From: Flavobacteriales bacterium
GTDB lineage: Bacteria > Bacteroidota > Bacteroidia > Flavobacteriales_F > PHOS-HE28
Length of the DNA stretch: 49,211 nt
Assembly: GCA_020635695.1 (NCBI GenBank)
Contig: JACJZH010000015.1
Coordinates: forward strand, 1 to 49,211
Direction of reading: 5' to 3'
In this document: positions 1-8,682 of the stretch, one piece after another
Numbering within the stretch: the first letter of the stretch is position 1
Layout: the number at the start of each line of letters is the position of its first letter
Made by a program: the position numbers and the translations under genes
The notes under the pieces: generated by a model
The model's input: the letters and a program-made list of their open reading frames with translations, nothing else
Databases searched by the model: none
Told to the model about the DNA's origin: nothing

Positions 1-1145
1 GGGTTGCCGTCCAGGCTCACCGTCGGGATACTCGCCGTTTCCACGATCACGTTCAGGAAATGCTGGTTGATGACCGTGCTGACCACGGTGGCGAAGCTCA
101 CATTGTCGATGCTTTGCTCGGCCGCATTGAGGATCAACAGCGCAGGGTCGCCATTCCCGGAACAGCTGCTTCCCTCCATCAACTGGGCCACATTGATCGG
201 TTTGTTGCTTTCGAAACAGGCCGCGCCCGCGAAATTGTTGACCTCGACCACGTCACCAGCGTTCATCGCCAGGGGAGCTCCGCCGTTCACGGTCACGGAG
301 GTCCCGTTCTCGTCGGCCAGAATGCGGTAGGTATACCCGGTGGTGGTATTGAAGGGAACGGAGAAATAGGTCGTTCCCCAGACGTTCCGCGGTAGGTTCT
401 GGCCGAAAACGTGGTCGCAAGCGGTGCAACCGGCCGGAATGTTGGTGCAGACCACACCCGAGAACACCGCGAACGGTCTACAGGCCCCGCTGGAATCCGT
501 GCCCACCACGGTCGTGCCGGTCAGGTCGTCCTGTGGGTTGTCCGCCTGCACCTGGTAGGTCTGACCGCTGTCCAGGTCCACGATGAAGGGTACCCCTGGC
601 GGACGTCCGCCCAAGGTGGTGGCGGTCGGCGTGATCTCCACCTGGGTATCATCCTTCGTGGAGACCACCAGCAGTTCCGAACTGTATCCGGGACTGAAGG
701 ACCCCAGCCCCTTGTAGGACTGAACGCGGTATTCCGTGCCCAGGGATTGAATGGGGAACACCTGGGAGCCATCGGCGGTGAAACTCTGGAAGTTGATCGC
801 GAAGACCGCCACGGTGTCGTTGGTCTGGATCAGGATCGACTTGTTCTCGATGACCTCCGAAGTGGTGTGTTCGGCCAGGGCCACCGGAATGGTGACCGTG
901 GTGGTCTGGTTGGCCGTCACGGTAAAGGGCTGTGACCAGCCGACCAGGGGCATGGTGACGGTGCCACTGGTGTTCACCTGCCCGGATATGAAGATGTCCA
1001 GGCGCTGAGCTCCGGTGTAGTTCTGCAGGAACCCCAGCCAGAACTCGGTTCCCATGGACGGTACCACTCCTTGCTGGGCGGTGGCTCCGACCGATCGGAC
1101 CAGCATGAAGAGCAGGAGGATGCGGAACAGGATGGATCGGGACAT
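1..1145 (-). CDS. IgGFc-binding-like secreted surface protein, partial (C-terminus outside window)
   Basis: The first 381 codons of a larger gene read off the left edge. The ATG at 1145 is followed by a signal peptide (hydrophobic run LFRILLLFMLVRS, ending near TAQQG) and then the motif MGTEFWLGFLQNY, typical of the N-terminal IgGFc-binding-like domain of large Bacteroidota adhesins. Further family-like elements are FAINFQSFTADGSQVFP, a Cys-rich stretch around CTNIPAGCTACDHVFGQNLP, and repeated beta-strand patterns rich in Thr, Val and Gly. Such proteins usually continue into Ig-like or PKD repeats and end in a type IX secretion signal, but that part is not visible here. A TAACTTGC promoter box lies 25 bp upstream. 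Role in adhesion or surface display is inferred from family only. The gene is not broken within the visible part. Confidence 0.8.
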   Translation of the reverse strand, partial: MSRSILFRILLLFMLVRSVGATAQQGVVPSMGTEFWLGFLQNYTGAQRLDIFISGQVNTSGTVTMPLVGWSQPFTVTANQTTTVTIPVALAEHTTSEVIENKSILIQTNDTVAVFAINFQSFTADGSQVFPIQSLGTEYRVQSYKGLGSFSPGYSSELLVVSTKDDTQVEITPTATTLGGRPPGVPFIVDLDSGQTYQVQADNPQDDLTGTTVVGTDSSGACRPFAVFSGVVCTNIPAGCTACDHVFGQNLPRNVWGTTYFSVPFNTTTGYTYRILADENGTSVTVNGGAPLAMNAGDVVEVNNFAGAACFESNKPINVAQLMEGSSCSGNGDPALLILNAAEQSIDNVSFATVVSTVINQHFLNVIVETASIPTVSLDGN

Positions 1146-1169
1146 GGGGCAGGGCGTTCGGTAGGTGCG

Positions 1170-1177
1170 GCAAGTTA
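1170..1177 (-). promoter_or_regulatory. -7 promoter box (TAACTTGC)
   Basis: Bacteroidota-type TAnnTTTG-like box 24 nt upstream of the ATG at 1145. The same octamer occurs at 12195-12202 upstream of another gene. Confidence 0.5.
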
Positions 1178-1233
1178 CCCAGCTTCAAGCCAGGATACCT
1201 GGTAGGTGACGGCACAACATGCGCCGGGGTTGC

Positions 1234-2823
1234 CTACCAGACGACATCCACTTCCCAATTCGGTCGCACGTTCACCGGACCCTCGAGCCGCAGCCTCACC
1301 TCGGGTTGCTGCCGATCATCCAGCCGGCCAGGGTCCCAGCGTCCATTCTCGTTGGTATCATGGAAAAGACGGAGCTCGTAGATGCCCGGGGGTGTCATGG
1401 GCCAGGTGTAGGTCCCGGGAATGGTATCCACGACCAGGCGCTGGGCCACGGCGCCTTGCCTGTCCAGGAACTCCAGCCATTGGAGGCCCTCCGCTCGCTC
1501 GGGTGTTCGCAGTTCGACCCGGAGCAGACCCAGCTCGGCCGGATCGGCACGCCCCAGGGAGACCCGGAGGGTGTCATGCGTTCCACCATAGATGTCCTTG
1601 ACCGCACCGGGAAACAAGATCAACCGTTCCATGGCGGCAGGGGCCTCCACCAGGAATGACCGCACTTCATCCGGATCGGACCGGAGCGCTACGGGCTGGT
1701 CCCCGGAAGTGCCGATCGCCAATGCCTTGTCCTGGTCCAGCACGGCCACCGGTCTGGAGGTCCTCAGGCTGAATAGGTGGTCGGTCCCCTCCCGGGGTCG
1801 GGGGGGCGAGATCTCCAGCAGGAACGGCATGGCCTGGTCCCGCCGGTACTTCAGGGTGTCCAGGGCCACATCGTCCGCGCTCACCTCGTATTCCCCGGCG
1901 TCCAGGGCGGTGGTGTCCGATGGCCATGCCAGGACGGTGTCGCGGCCTTCGGAGACCTCCATCCGCCAGGTGGTCCTTCCTCCGCGCCTTGCCAGATCGG
2001 CGATGCTGACCTCGTTCACGGGTTTCGCAAATACCCACCGCCAGGCGCCGTTCTCGGTGACGGAGTGGTCCAGGATGGCCTGTTGCCGGGGATGTTCCCG
2101 GAACAGCCACAGGTCCAGGGACCGGCCTCCAAGGGTGTCCAGGGGCCTGGCTTCGGTCGGACCCTCGAGAAAGGCCACTTCCTCGTTCGGCAGATCGTAC
2201 CTCAGGTTGCCGTTCTTGTCCCGAAGGGCATACACCTGGTAGCGGCCAGGGGCCAGGTGATGGAACAGGAACTCACCACGCGCTCCCGTCCGTGTCAGAT
2301 ACCTGGGCCGTCCTTGGGTGAAACCTGTCGTGTCGTCGGCCGGATAGGCCATGACAGGAACGTCCGGCGCGGCCATTCCACTATTCGCCACGCGCACGGT
2401 GCCCTGGATGGTCAGGCTGTCCAGATGCTCCCCGGTGGCGATCACATAGTTCAGGTCGGAAGCGGCGTTCCCCTCGGTCAGGTCCAGGACGGAATTGCCG
2501 AAGTTGAACACGTAGGTGGTCCCTTGCTCCAAGGGTGCGTTCAGCCGGACTTCCACGGTACGTCCACCGGTCACCCGGACATCAGGCGCCACGGCCAGCG
2601 GGGGGCTGATCACCAGGTTGTCCCTCACCCGGTCCAGCTTGATGCGTTCATCGAACGAGAGCAGGATCCGTTCAGGTCGAACACCGGTCGATCCTGTTGG
2701 AGGCTCGGCCAGCACCAACCGTGGAGGTGTCTCGTCCACGGGGCCACCGGTAGGTTCACGGACCTGGGCACATCCACCCAGGATAGCGAGCAACAAAAGG
2801 CCAAGGGACCTACGGGGCATCAT
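1234..2823 (-). CDS. Ig-like (Big_5/SbsA-type) domain lipoprotein
   Basis: A 529-residue predicted lipoprotein. The start at 2823 gives MMPRRSLGLLLLAILGGCAQ with lipobox Cys18, and overlaps the msrC stop by 4 bp (ATGA), so it is translationally coupled as the last gene of comF-msrC-lipoprotein. Residues about 35-130 fit a Big_5 Ig-like fold (TPPRLVLAEPPTGSTGV, ILLSFDE, TTYVFNFGNSVLDL). A second beta-rich region contains Asp/Asn loops such as DKNGNLRYDLPNEE and, near the C-terminus, DTNENGRWDPG, resembling calcium loops of carboxypeptidase-regulatory-like folds. This type of lipoprotein is common in Bacteroidota and its role is unknown; periplasmic or surface anchoring is likely. A longer in-frame reading to 3150 exists, but it lies over msrC and lacks a signal peptide at its start. 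Confidence 0.82.
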   Translation of the reverse strand: MMPRRSLGLLLLAILGGCAQVREPTGGPVDETPPRLVLAEPPTGSTGVRPERILLSFDERIKLDRVRDNLVISPPLAVAPDVRVTGGRTVEVRLNAPLEQGTTYVFNFGNSVLDLTEGNAASDLNYVIATGEHLDSLTIQGTVRVANSGMAAPDVPVMAYPADDTTGFTQGRPRYLTRTGARGEFLFHHLAPGRYQVYALRDKNGNLRYDLPNEEVAFLEGPTEARPLDTLGGRSLDLWLFREHPRQQAILDHSVTENGAWRWVFAKPVNEVSIADLARRGGRTTWRMEVSEGRDTVLAWPSDTTALDAGEYEVSADDVALDTLKYRRDQAMPFLLEISPPRPREGTDHLFSLRTSRPVAVLDQDKALAIGTSGDQPVALRSDPDEVRSFLVEAPAAMERLILFPGAVKDIYGGTHDTLRVSLGRADPAELGLLRVELRTPERAEGLQWLEFLDRQGAVAQRLVVDTIPGTYTWPMTPPGIYELRLFHDTNENGRWDPGRLDDRQQPEVRLRLEGPVNVRPNWEVDVVW

Positions 2824-3329
2824 GCGGTCTCCACCAGCAACGTCACCAGCGCCTCCAACCCCGTCCGGTCCCGGTGGTCGAAGGCCGCCACCTGTTCGCT
2901 GTCCAGGTCCAGGACCGCGGATACGCGCTGGTCCGGTCCGCGTACCGGTACGACGATCTCCGAGCGGCTGAGGGGGCTGCAGGCGATGTGTCCGGGGAAC
3001 AGCTCCACGTCGTCCACGATCAGCGTGACCCCTTGTGCCCAGGCGGTACCACAGACACCATGTCCATAAGGGATGCGCGTACAGGCAGGAGGGCCTTGGA
3101 ACGGGCCCAGGACCAGGTCGTCGCCGATCACCCGGTAGAACCCGACCCAATGATGCCCGAACGCTTCGCGGATGACCGCGGTAAGGTTGGCCATTCGCGC
3201 CAGGAGGTCCGGCTCGCCACGAAACAGCTCCCGGACCTGGGGTACGAGCTCGTCATAGACCTTGCTCCGGTCAGCGCTGCGTGGGGTCAGGGCACTGGAG
3301 ATCACGCCACGAAGGTATTGTTCAGGCAT
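2820..3329 (-). CDS. msrC: Free methionine-(R)-sulfoxide reductase (GAF domain)
   Basis: A 169-residue single GAF-domain protein. The three cysteines used by fRMsr enzymes are all present: Cys83 (PACTRIPYG), Cys93 (GVCGTAW) and Cys117 (HIACSPLSRSEIVVP), at almost the same positions and spacing as Cys84/94/118 of the E. coli enzyme. The family reduces free methionine-R-sulfoxide to methionine with thioredoxin, repairing oxidised free methionine in the cytoplasm. The ATG at 3329 overlaps the end of comF by 8 bp, and the stop overlaps the lipoprotein start by 4 bp, so the three genes form one operon. The conserved acidic and hydrophobic GAF core (VIVP-type strand SAVLDLDSEQ) is intact. The assignment is firm because of the Cys triad. 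Confidence 0.92.
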   Translation of the reverse strand: MPEQYLRGVISSALTPRSADRSKVYDELVPQVRELFRGEPDLLARMANLTAVIREAFGHHWVGFYRVIGDDLVLGPFQGPPACTRIPYGHGVCGTAWAQGVTLIVDDVELFPGHIACSPLSRSEIVVPVRGPDQRVSAVLDLDSEQVAAFDHRDRTGLEALVTLLVETA

Positions 3330-4020
3330 GGGCGAGCGCGGCCACGCTCACGGTGGTGCCCGGCAGGGACGTGAGTGTCCGGGCCAGGGATCCAATGGTG
3401 GCGCCCGTGGTGATCACGTCATCCACGAGCAGCACGTGCCTATCCCTGACCGCTTCCGGCCGGCGCACCAGGAAAGCATCCGATACATTGCTCCAGCGCT
3501 GTTCCCGGTCCATGCGGGTCTGGCTGTTGGTGCGTACCACGCGCCTGACCGAGCCGCGCACATCGGTCAATGGCCAGGCAGCACGGATCCCTTCGGCGAT
3601 CACCTGGGACTGGTTGTATCCCCGGGAACGCTCCTTGGCGGGATGGAGCGGCACGGCCAGTACGGCGTCCACGCCTTGGAAGGACGCGGAACGGGTCAAT
3701 TGTTCGCCGAGCATCAGGCCTAGCTCATGTCCTACGCCGGTGTCCCCGCGGTATTTCAGGCGGTGGAGGATCCGCTGGACACGACCGGATCCGTCGAACC
3801 GGAGCAGCGCGGTCGCGGAGACGACAGGGATCCGCCCGGCAAAGGCCAACGCCACCGGGTTCTTCGGGTCGTCATGGAAACGGGTCAAAGGGAGGTCCTC
3901 CAGGCAGTGCAGGCACAAGGCACGCTCCTGAGGCCTCAATCCCCGGTCGCAGGCGCTGCACCGGCGTGGCAGGAACAGGTCCACCAGGTCCGAAAGGGGC
4001 TGCAGGGGGTGGGGCGCCAC
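3322..4020 (-). CDS. comF: ComF family phosphoribosyltransferase-like protein
   Basis: A 232-residue protein if started at the GTG at 4020. An in-frame extension to 4161 would overlap the divergent gene at 4122 and looks non-coding. The N-terminus carries a four-Cys zinc motif: Cys21-x2-Cys24 (RRCSAC) and Cys36-x2-Cys39 (LCLHC). A type I phosphoribosyltransferase domain follows, with VDAVLAVPLHPAKERSRGYN and the PRPP loop VLLVDDVITTGAT. ComF proteins take part in natural transformation in competent bacteria and are widely conserved in non-competent ones, where the role is unclear. It is the first gene of an operon with msrC and an Ig-like lipoprotein. No strong -7 box was found for it, and the start codon is the weakest part of this call. 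Confidence 0.9.
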   Translation of the reverse strand: MAPHPLQPLSDLVDLFLPRRCSACDRGLRPQERALCLHCLEDLPLTRFHDDPKNPVALAFAGRIPVVSATALLRFDGSGRVQRILHRLKYRGDTGVGHELGLMLGEQLTRSASFQGVDAVLAVPLHPAKERSRGYNQSQVIAEGIRAAWPLTDVRGSVRRVVRTNSQTRMDREQRWSNVSDAFLVRRPEAVRDRHVLLVDDVITTGATIGSLARTLTSLPGTTVSVAALAHA

Positions 4021-4080
4021 GGGTTCAATACTTTGTTGAAAAGTGCGTTCTACACGGGAATGCCGCCGTGGAGGGGTCGG

Positions 4081-4088
4081 TAATTTAG
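4081..4088 (+). promoter_or_regulatory. -7 promoter box (TAATTTAG)
   Basis: TAnnTTTG-like box followed by CG, 33 nt upstream of the ATG at 4122. It lies in the divergent gap between comF and the coiled-coil gene. Confidence 0.45.
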
Positions 4089-4121
4089 CGCCCGGCCTGG
4101 TTTCCGGGCCAAGATCCAACG

Positions 4122-5045
4122 ATGGAAGAGAACGAGGGCAAGAACATGACAGGGGAAGCACGAAAAGGACGGTCCAGCACCGGATTGATGCTGCTGGTGG
4201 TGCTGTTGCTGCTCACCAACGCCTACACGCTCTACCGCCTCAGCGAACGGAGCGAGCAGGTGGAGAAGCAGGGCCAGGAGCTGGGCTCTCTTTCTGAGGA
4301 GAAGGAGAACGTGACCACCATGCTGGAGACCATGCTCGCCCAGTACGACACCCTGGAGACCGAGAACGTGCAGATCAAGGCGGAGATGGAGGCCCAGCAG
4401 GAGAAGATCACCGATCTGCTGGACCAGGTGAAGCGCGGAAAAGGGGACATCTACAAGTTGCGCAAGGAGGCCGAAACCCTGCGGAAGATCATGAAGGGCT
4501 ACGTGGCCACGATCGATTCGCTGAACCAGGTGAACCTGGCGCTCACGGCCGAGAACATCGGGCTCACCCAGCAGCTGGGTGAGGTGAGTGGCCAGAAGGA
4601 TGCCTTGGAATCGAAGGCCCAGGACCTGGAGGGCAGGATCGCGCAAGGCTCCGTGCTGCATACCACGGCGATATCGGCAGGTGCGCTCTTCGTGCGTAAC
4701 AACGGCAAGCAGGTGGAGACCGACAGGGCTCGCAAGGCCGAGATGATCAAATGCTGCTTCACCTTGGGTGAGAACAAGGTGACCAGTGCCGGTGACAAGG
4801 TCTTCTTCATGCGGATCATCAGTCCGGACGGCAAGGTCCTACCCGCAGGGTCGGGAGATGATCGGTTCCGGTTCCAAGGCGTGGAGGGCGAGTTCAGCGC
4901 CAAGCGGGAGGTGAACTATCAGAACCAGCCGGTGGACGTATGCATCTTCTGGAACGCGTCCAATGAGATGCGGACCGGGCAGTACATCGTGGAGATCTAC
5001 GAGAGCGAAGCGCTGGTCAGTTCCTCCACGTTCGACCTGAAGTGA
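4122..5045 (+). CDS. Membrane-anchored coiled-coil protein
   Basis: A 307-residue protein with one N-terminal membrane segment at about residues 20-38 (LMLLVVLLLLTNAYTLY). A long heptad-patterned coiled coil rich in Glu, Lys and Leu covers about residues 40-190 (for example SEEKENVTTMLETMLAQYDT and EKITDLLDQVKRGKGD). The C-terminal globular region of about 110 residues has a CCFTLGENK start and beta-strand patterns (VFFMRIISPDGKVL, TGQYIVEIYES). Similar Bacteroidota proteins are sometimes annotated as chromosome-partitioning proteins because of the coiled coil, but no ATPase motif is present. It probably faces the periplasm from an inner-membrane anchor. Function is unknown. It converges with the gene at 5047, leaving only 1 bp between the two stop codons. 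Confidence 0.8.
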   Translation: MEENEGKNMTGEARKGRSSTGLMLLVVLLLLTNAYTLYRLSERSEQVEKQGQELGSLSEEKENVTTMLETMLAQYDTLETENVQIKAEMEAQQEKITDLLDQVKRGKGDIYKLRKEAETLRKIMKGYVATIDSLNQVNLALTAENIGLTQQLGEVSGQKDALESKAQDLEGRIAQGSVLHTTAISAGALFVRNNGKQVETDRARKAEMIKCCFTLGENKVTSAGDKVFFMRIISPDGKVLPAGSGDDRFRFQGVEGEFSAKREVNYQNQPVDVCIFWNASNEMRTGQYIVEIYESEALVSSSTFDLK

Positions 5046-5046
5046 T

Positions 5047-8000
5047 CTAGAAGTAGGCGCGCACCTGCGCTCCGCCCACATGCACGGTGGGCACTCCTTC
5101 CGAACGCCTTCCGTTGTAGGTGATGTCCACCTGAAGGTGCTGGGAGAGGTTCCGCTGCAGCGTCAGGTTCCACGTCACGTTGGTGCCAGGCTTCAACCCG
5201 GCCAGCATGTCATTGCCCAGTGAGGAGTTCACCTCCCCGTTGAAGTCGATCTCCACCACGGACGCGGTCATTTGCACGCTGCCCTTGCCGGGCGCATTGT
5301 AGCGGAGCTCCAGACCCAGGTCCTGCAAAAGGGCCTCCTCGCCCCCCAGTTCCGCATCGTTGGCCTTCTCCGTGTACTTGTACAGCATGGCAGCCCGGAA
5401 GGAGGTGTTCGGTTGCCAGGTCACCCGGGGCCGCACCGCCTGCGCATCGATGCTGTAGTTCCGCCCTTCGAGCAGGTCCGAACGCACGCTCGTACGTTCC
5501 TGTTCCCCTTCCACGTCCACCGTCCAGCGCCGGGTGGCGTTCACCCGCAGACGGACCTGGTTCCGTTCCCGGGCGCGTGATTCGAACCCGTTCAGGAGAA
5601 GCGTCTTCCCCTGGTCGTTCTGGTAGGTATGGTCCACGCTCCATGCACGGCTGGTCCGGTCGTAGTAGAGCGTGTTGCGAACGGAGGAGTTATAGGCCGT
5701 CAGGTTGCTGTCCAGGGGGTCAAGCCCCAGCGGGTCCAAGGCTTCCAGCAGATCGGTGCCCTCACCGGACTTGCGGTCGATGCGGAAGGAGGCCATGTCG
5801 GAGAACTTCCCCACGAACCGGCGTAGTCCCTCCTTGTCCGACCAGGCCACCGCGGGGCGTATGTCGAGCGAGGTGCTGAACTGGTTGCTGAAGGTGCGTA
5901 CGAACGTGTTGCCGGGCACGAACACGCGTACGTAGTTCGCCTCGTAGCCGAAGGCCGCCACCTCGAATTCGTTCAGTTCCTTGATGCCGTTGTCGTTGTA
6001 GTCGATCCACACATAGATGCCTTGTCCAGCGGGAACCTCCACATAGATGAACTCACGCCGTTGTTCCAGCCCCGAGCCGAACTCATAGAACAGGTCCCAG
6101 ACCACCACCCCCTTCAGCGCGGTCACGTCATAGTCCACCCGGGCCAGGTAGGTGTCCTCCGGGCGCTGGGTGGTCAGGAGGCTGTCCAGCACCTCGAGCC
6201 GCCTGTAGGTGAAGGTGGTCGCCAGGCGGTTCCGGGGATCTTTGGCCAGGGTGAGGGAAGCGCCATAGCTGGTGGCCAGGGTGCTCCGCGCCAGGGCGCC
6301 CTCACGGACTCCCTCGTCGAACCGCTGTCCGGTGAACAGCCGCCATTTGTTCCTGAAGGTGTCGGGACTTTGGATGTAGGCTTCCCACTCGTGGAACTGA
6401 TAGCTGCCCGTGAGCAGCGCGTCGCTGGTGTCGCTCCGGAAGCGGTTCAACTCGTGTTCGCTCTGGAACCCGAGGGTGAAGGGCTTCAACCTGCGCTGCA
6501 CGCGGCCCTTGTGGCGCAGGAAGTTGCTTTGCCCGGTGCCTGATGCGGTGAGCAGGCTCGCCGTGCCCACCAGGTCCCAGGGTCCCACGTGCAGGTCGCT
6601 GTTGATCACCTGGCGGACCCCGTCATACCGGTCCCGGATGTGGAAGGTCTCCACGCCGTAGCCAATGGCACCGATGCTCCGGCCACGCAGGCCGACACCC
6701 GCATCAGCGAGCACCTGGTCCCCGTCCTGTACCACGGTCAACGCGTTCCAGTTCCGCTCGAACTCCACGGCCCGGTACCGCTCGATGAACCGGAAGTCCT
6801 TGGTGAACGTCTCCAACGAACCGTTCAGCACGACCTTCAGCGTGGTGTCCCGGCCGCCTGTCGGAAGCTCATGCAGGCCCTTCAGAAAAAGGCCCACACC
6901 CTGATCGTCGGCCTCGTCCAGTGAAGAGAACGTGTTCCTGTCCAGCCGCGACCAGGCCACTTCGGCCTGCGCCCGGCTGCCCGGGCGGAAGGTGCGTTCC
7001 CCGCCCAGGGTGATCAGTTGCTGGCTTCTGGGGGCCACCAGCACCCGCACGGGGGCGTGGTCCCCGTTCCTGACCAGGACACCGTTCACGGTGTCGGGGG
7101 GCACCCAGCTGAACACCCGGCCGTTCGGTGTGAACTCGCTCTGCACGTAGTCCCCGTTCCCGGTACCGACACGCGTGAAGCTCACGCGCCAGTTGGCCAC
7201 CTCGGGATCGGTGCTGTAGACGTAGACCGGGGTGTACCCGAGCGAGTCGGCGAGGCGGTAGAGCACCTGGTCGGCATCGAAGGCCACACTGTCCGCACCG
7301 GGCACGGTGGCCGCCAGGGGGTCGTCGCCCGCCTCGGCCAGCACTTCCTTTTCCTCGGGGGTCAGCGATTGTTGAAGCGTCTGGTTCCGGTGGTCCTGCT
7401 CCGAGTACACGTTCAGGCGCAGCGTGCTGTTGCCCACCTCCAGTTCGTTGTCCACGCGGACCAGCGAGCGCACGTAGTTCTTGTCGGAGTACTGGAACTC
7501 CACCACGATCCGCCGGTCCTTGGTGATCAGTTTGTTGGCCGTGAAGGTGACCTCCGCGGTGTTGTAGTCGATCACGTAGTCGTGGTCCTGGCCCCGCGTC
7601 AGTTGCACCCCATCGATGAACACCCGTTCGGTGCCGCTGAGCACGATGATGAACGATTCGCCCTCGTTCCCCTGCAACCGGTAGGGCCCCTGGACCCCCT
7701 CCACGCCCTGGATCAGGTTGCGTGCGAACTTGCCCTTGGAGATGGCCACGCTGGCACCGGCCCTGTCGGTGGCGCCCTCCCAGGGTTCCAACGTGGTGTT
7801 GAAGCTGAGGCCCTTGGTCTTCTTCAGGTAGGTCAGGAAGTGGCTGTTGGGGCGCTGCAGCACGAAGTCGCCGGCGATCAGTTCCCAGTCCTTGTCGAAC
7901 AGCTTGATGAACACCTGGTCGAAGTCCTGGAGCTCCAGGGTGTTGCCACCGGCCTGGATGGGGATGTTGTTGTCGGTGACCGAGGCCAGCACCTGGATGC

Positions 8001-8559
8001 GGTCGGTGAGCCTTCCGGAGAGTTCCAGGTTCAAGGTGGAGTTCACCGAGAGGTCCTGGTTGTTCCCGAAGAGCACGCCGCGCGAGATGCTCCCGCTCTT
8101 GTTGAGGCCCTGCGTGGCAAAGAGGTCGCTGGCCTGGCGTGGGGGCACGTAGCGGAAGGGGTCCTCCCGGTCGCCGGTGGCGGAGATCAGTTGGTCGGGG
8201 TCCTTATGGCGGAACGTGCCACCCAACAGCAGGGGCATCACCCGATAGGTGGCCCTCAGCGTGTCGGTGGGTGGGCTGCCCTTCCAGATCAGCAGGGCCT
8301 GGTACGGCAGCAGTTCATAGGCCGAGGGGTCGAGCGCTACGCTGTCCTGGTACAGGGTAAGGCTTCCCGGCACGATGCTCAGCGTGTCCAGGTCCAGGGA
8401 GTCCTTGTCCGGAAGAAGGAGCTTTTCTCGAAGGCTGGTGGCAGGTACCTGCGCGAACGTGTCCAGTTGCAGGGCGATAAGCGCAAGGAGCAGGAAGGTC
8501 CGCGGCAAGGAAATGCCGTGGAAGGCCGCTATCATGCCATCCTTTCGCACAGGGACCAT
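5047..8559 (-). CDS. Large outer-membrane beta-barrel-like protein of unknown function
   Basis: About 1,170 residues. The frame opens at a TTG (8568), but ATG 8559 is preferred because it lies just downstream of a -7 box; ATG 8535 is also possible. A signal peptide is clear (TFLLLALIALQLDTFAQ). The body is almost entirely beta-strand-like with aromatic and glycine alternation, and the last residues (VHVGGAQVRAYF) end in Phe, as outer-membrane barrels do. Around residue 853 a DYNDNGIKELNEFE loop resembles a calcium-binding DxNxNG loop next to a strand reading YVRVFVPGNTFVRTF. An N-terminal part (SGSISRGVLFGNNQDLSVNS) looks like a conserved family signature. Similar giant proteins are conserved in Bacteroidota without known function; a link to surface assembly or type IX secretion is only a guess. 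Confidence 0.75.
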   Translation of the reverse strand: MVPVRKDGMIAAFHGISLPRTFLLLALIALQLDTFAQVPATSLREKLLLPDKDSLDLDTLSIVPGSLTLYQDSVALDPSAYELLPYQALLIWKGSPPTDTLRATYRVMPLLLGGTFRHKDPDQLISATGDREDPFRYVPPRQASDLFATQGLNKSGSISRGVLFGNNQDLSVNSTLNLELSGRLTDRIQVLASVTDNNIPIQAGGNTLELQDFDQVFIKLFDKDWELIAGDFVLQRPNSHFLTYLKKTKGLSFNTTLEPWEGATDRAGASVAISKGKFARNLIQGVEGVQGPYRLQGNEGESFIIVLSGTERVFIDGVQLTRGQDHDYVIDYNTAEVTFTANKLITKDRRIVVEFQYSDKNYVRSLVRVDNELEVGNSTLRLNVYSEQDHRNQTLQQSLTPEEKEVLAEAGDDPLAATVPGADSVAFDADQVLYRLADSLGYTPVYVYSTDPEVANWRVSFTRVGTGNGDYVQSEFTPNGRVFSWVPPDTVNGVLVRNGDHAPVRVLVAPRSQQLITLGGERTFRPGSRAQAEVAWSRLDRNTFSSLDEADDQGVGLFLKGLHELPTGGRDTTLKVVLNGSLETFTKDFRFIERYRAVEFERNWNALTVVQDGDQVLADAGVGLRGRSIGAIGYGVETFHIRDRYDGVRQVINSDLHVGPWDLVGTASLLTASGTGQSNFLRHKGRVQRRLKPFTLGFQSEHELNRFRSDTSDALLTGSYQFHEWEAYIQSPDTFRNKWRLFTGQRFDEGVREGALARSTLATSYGASLTLAKDPRNRLATTFTYRRLEVLDSLLTTQRPEDTYLARVDYDVTALKGVVVWDLFYEFGSGLEQRREFIYVEVPAGQGIYVWIDYNDNGIKELNEFEVAAFGYEANYVRVFVPGNTFVRTFSNQFSTSLDIRPAVAWSDKEGLRRFVGKFSDMASFRIDRKSGEGTDLLEALDPLGLDPLDSNLTAYNSSVRNTLYYDRTSRAWSVDHTYQNDQGKTLLLNGFESRARERNQVRLRVNATRRWTVDVEGEQERTSVRSDLLEGRNYSIDAQAVRPRVTWQPNTSFRAAMLYKYTEKANDAELGGEEALLQDLGLELRYNAPGKGSVQMTASVVEIDFNGEVNSSLGNDMLAGLKPGTNVTWNLTLQRNLSQHLQVDITYNGRRSEGVPTVHVGGAQVRAYF

Positions 8560-8574
8560 ACGCCGCAAAGACCT

Positions 8575-8582
8575 GAAAATTA
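8575..8582 (-). promoter_or_regulatory. -7 promoter box (TAATTTTC)
   Basis: Reads TAATTTTC on the minus strand, 15 nt before the ATG at 8559. One mismatch to TAnnTTTG. Confidence 0.4.
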
Positions 8583-8667
8583 TCCCGATCGGCGCGTTGC
8601 GGGGCTTTCACCACTGCCTTGTTGATCCTCGGGTACTTGAAGGCTCAAGGCCCTTCATGCCCACGGG

Positions 8668-8675
8668 TACATTTG
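8668..8675 (+). promoter_or_regulatory. -7 promoter box (TACATTTG)
   Basis: Perfect TAnnTTTG match ending 7 nt before the ATG at 8683, which predicts a transcript with almost no leader. Confidence 0.6.
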
Positions 8676-8682
8676 GTCCGAT

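Noticed and set aside
4122..5045. Chromosome-partitioning ParA-like protein
   Set aside because: No Walker motif is present; the resemblance comes from the coiled coil only.
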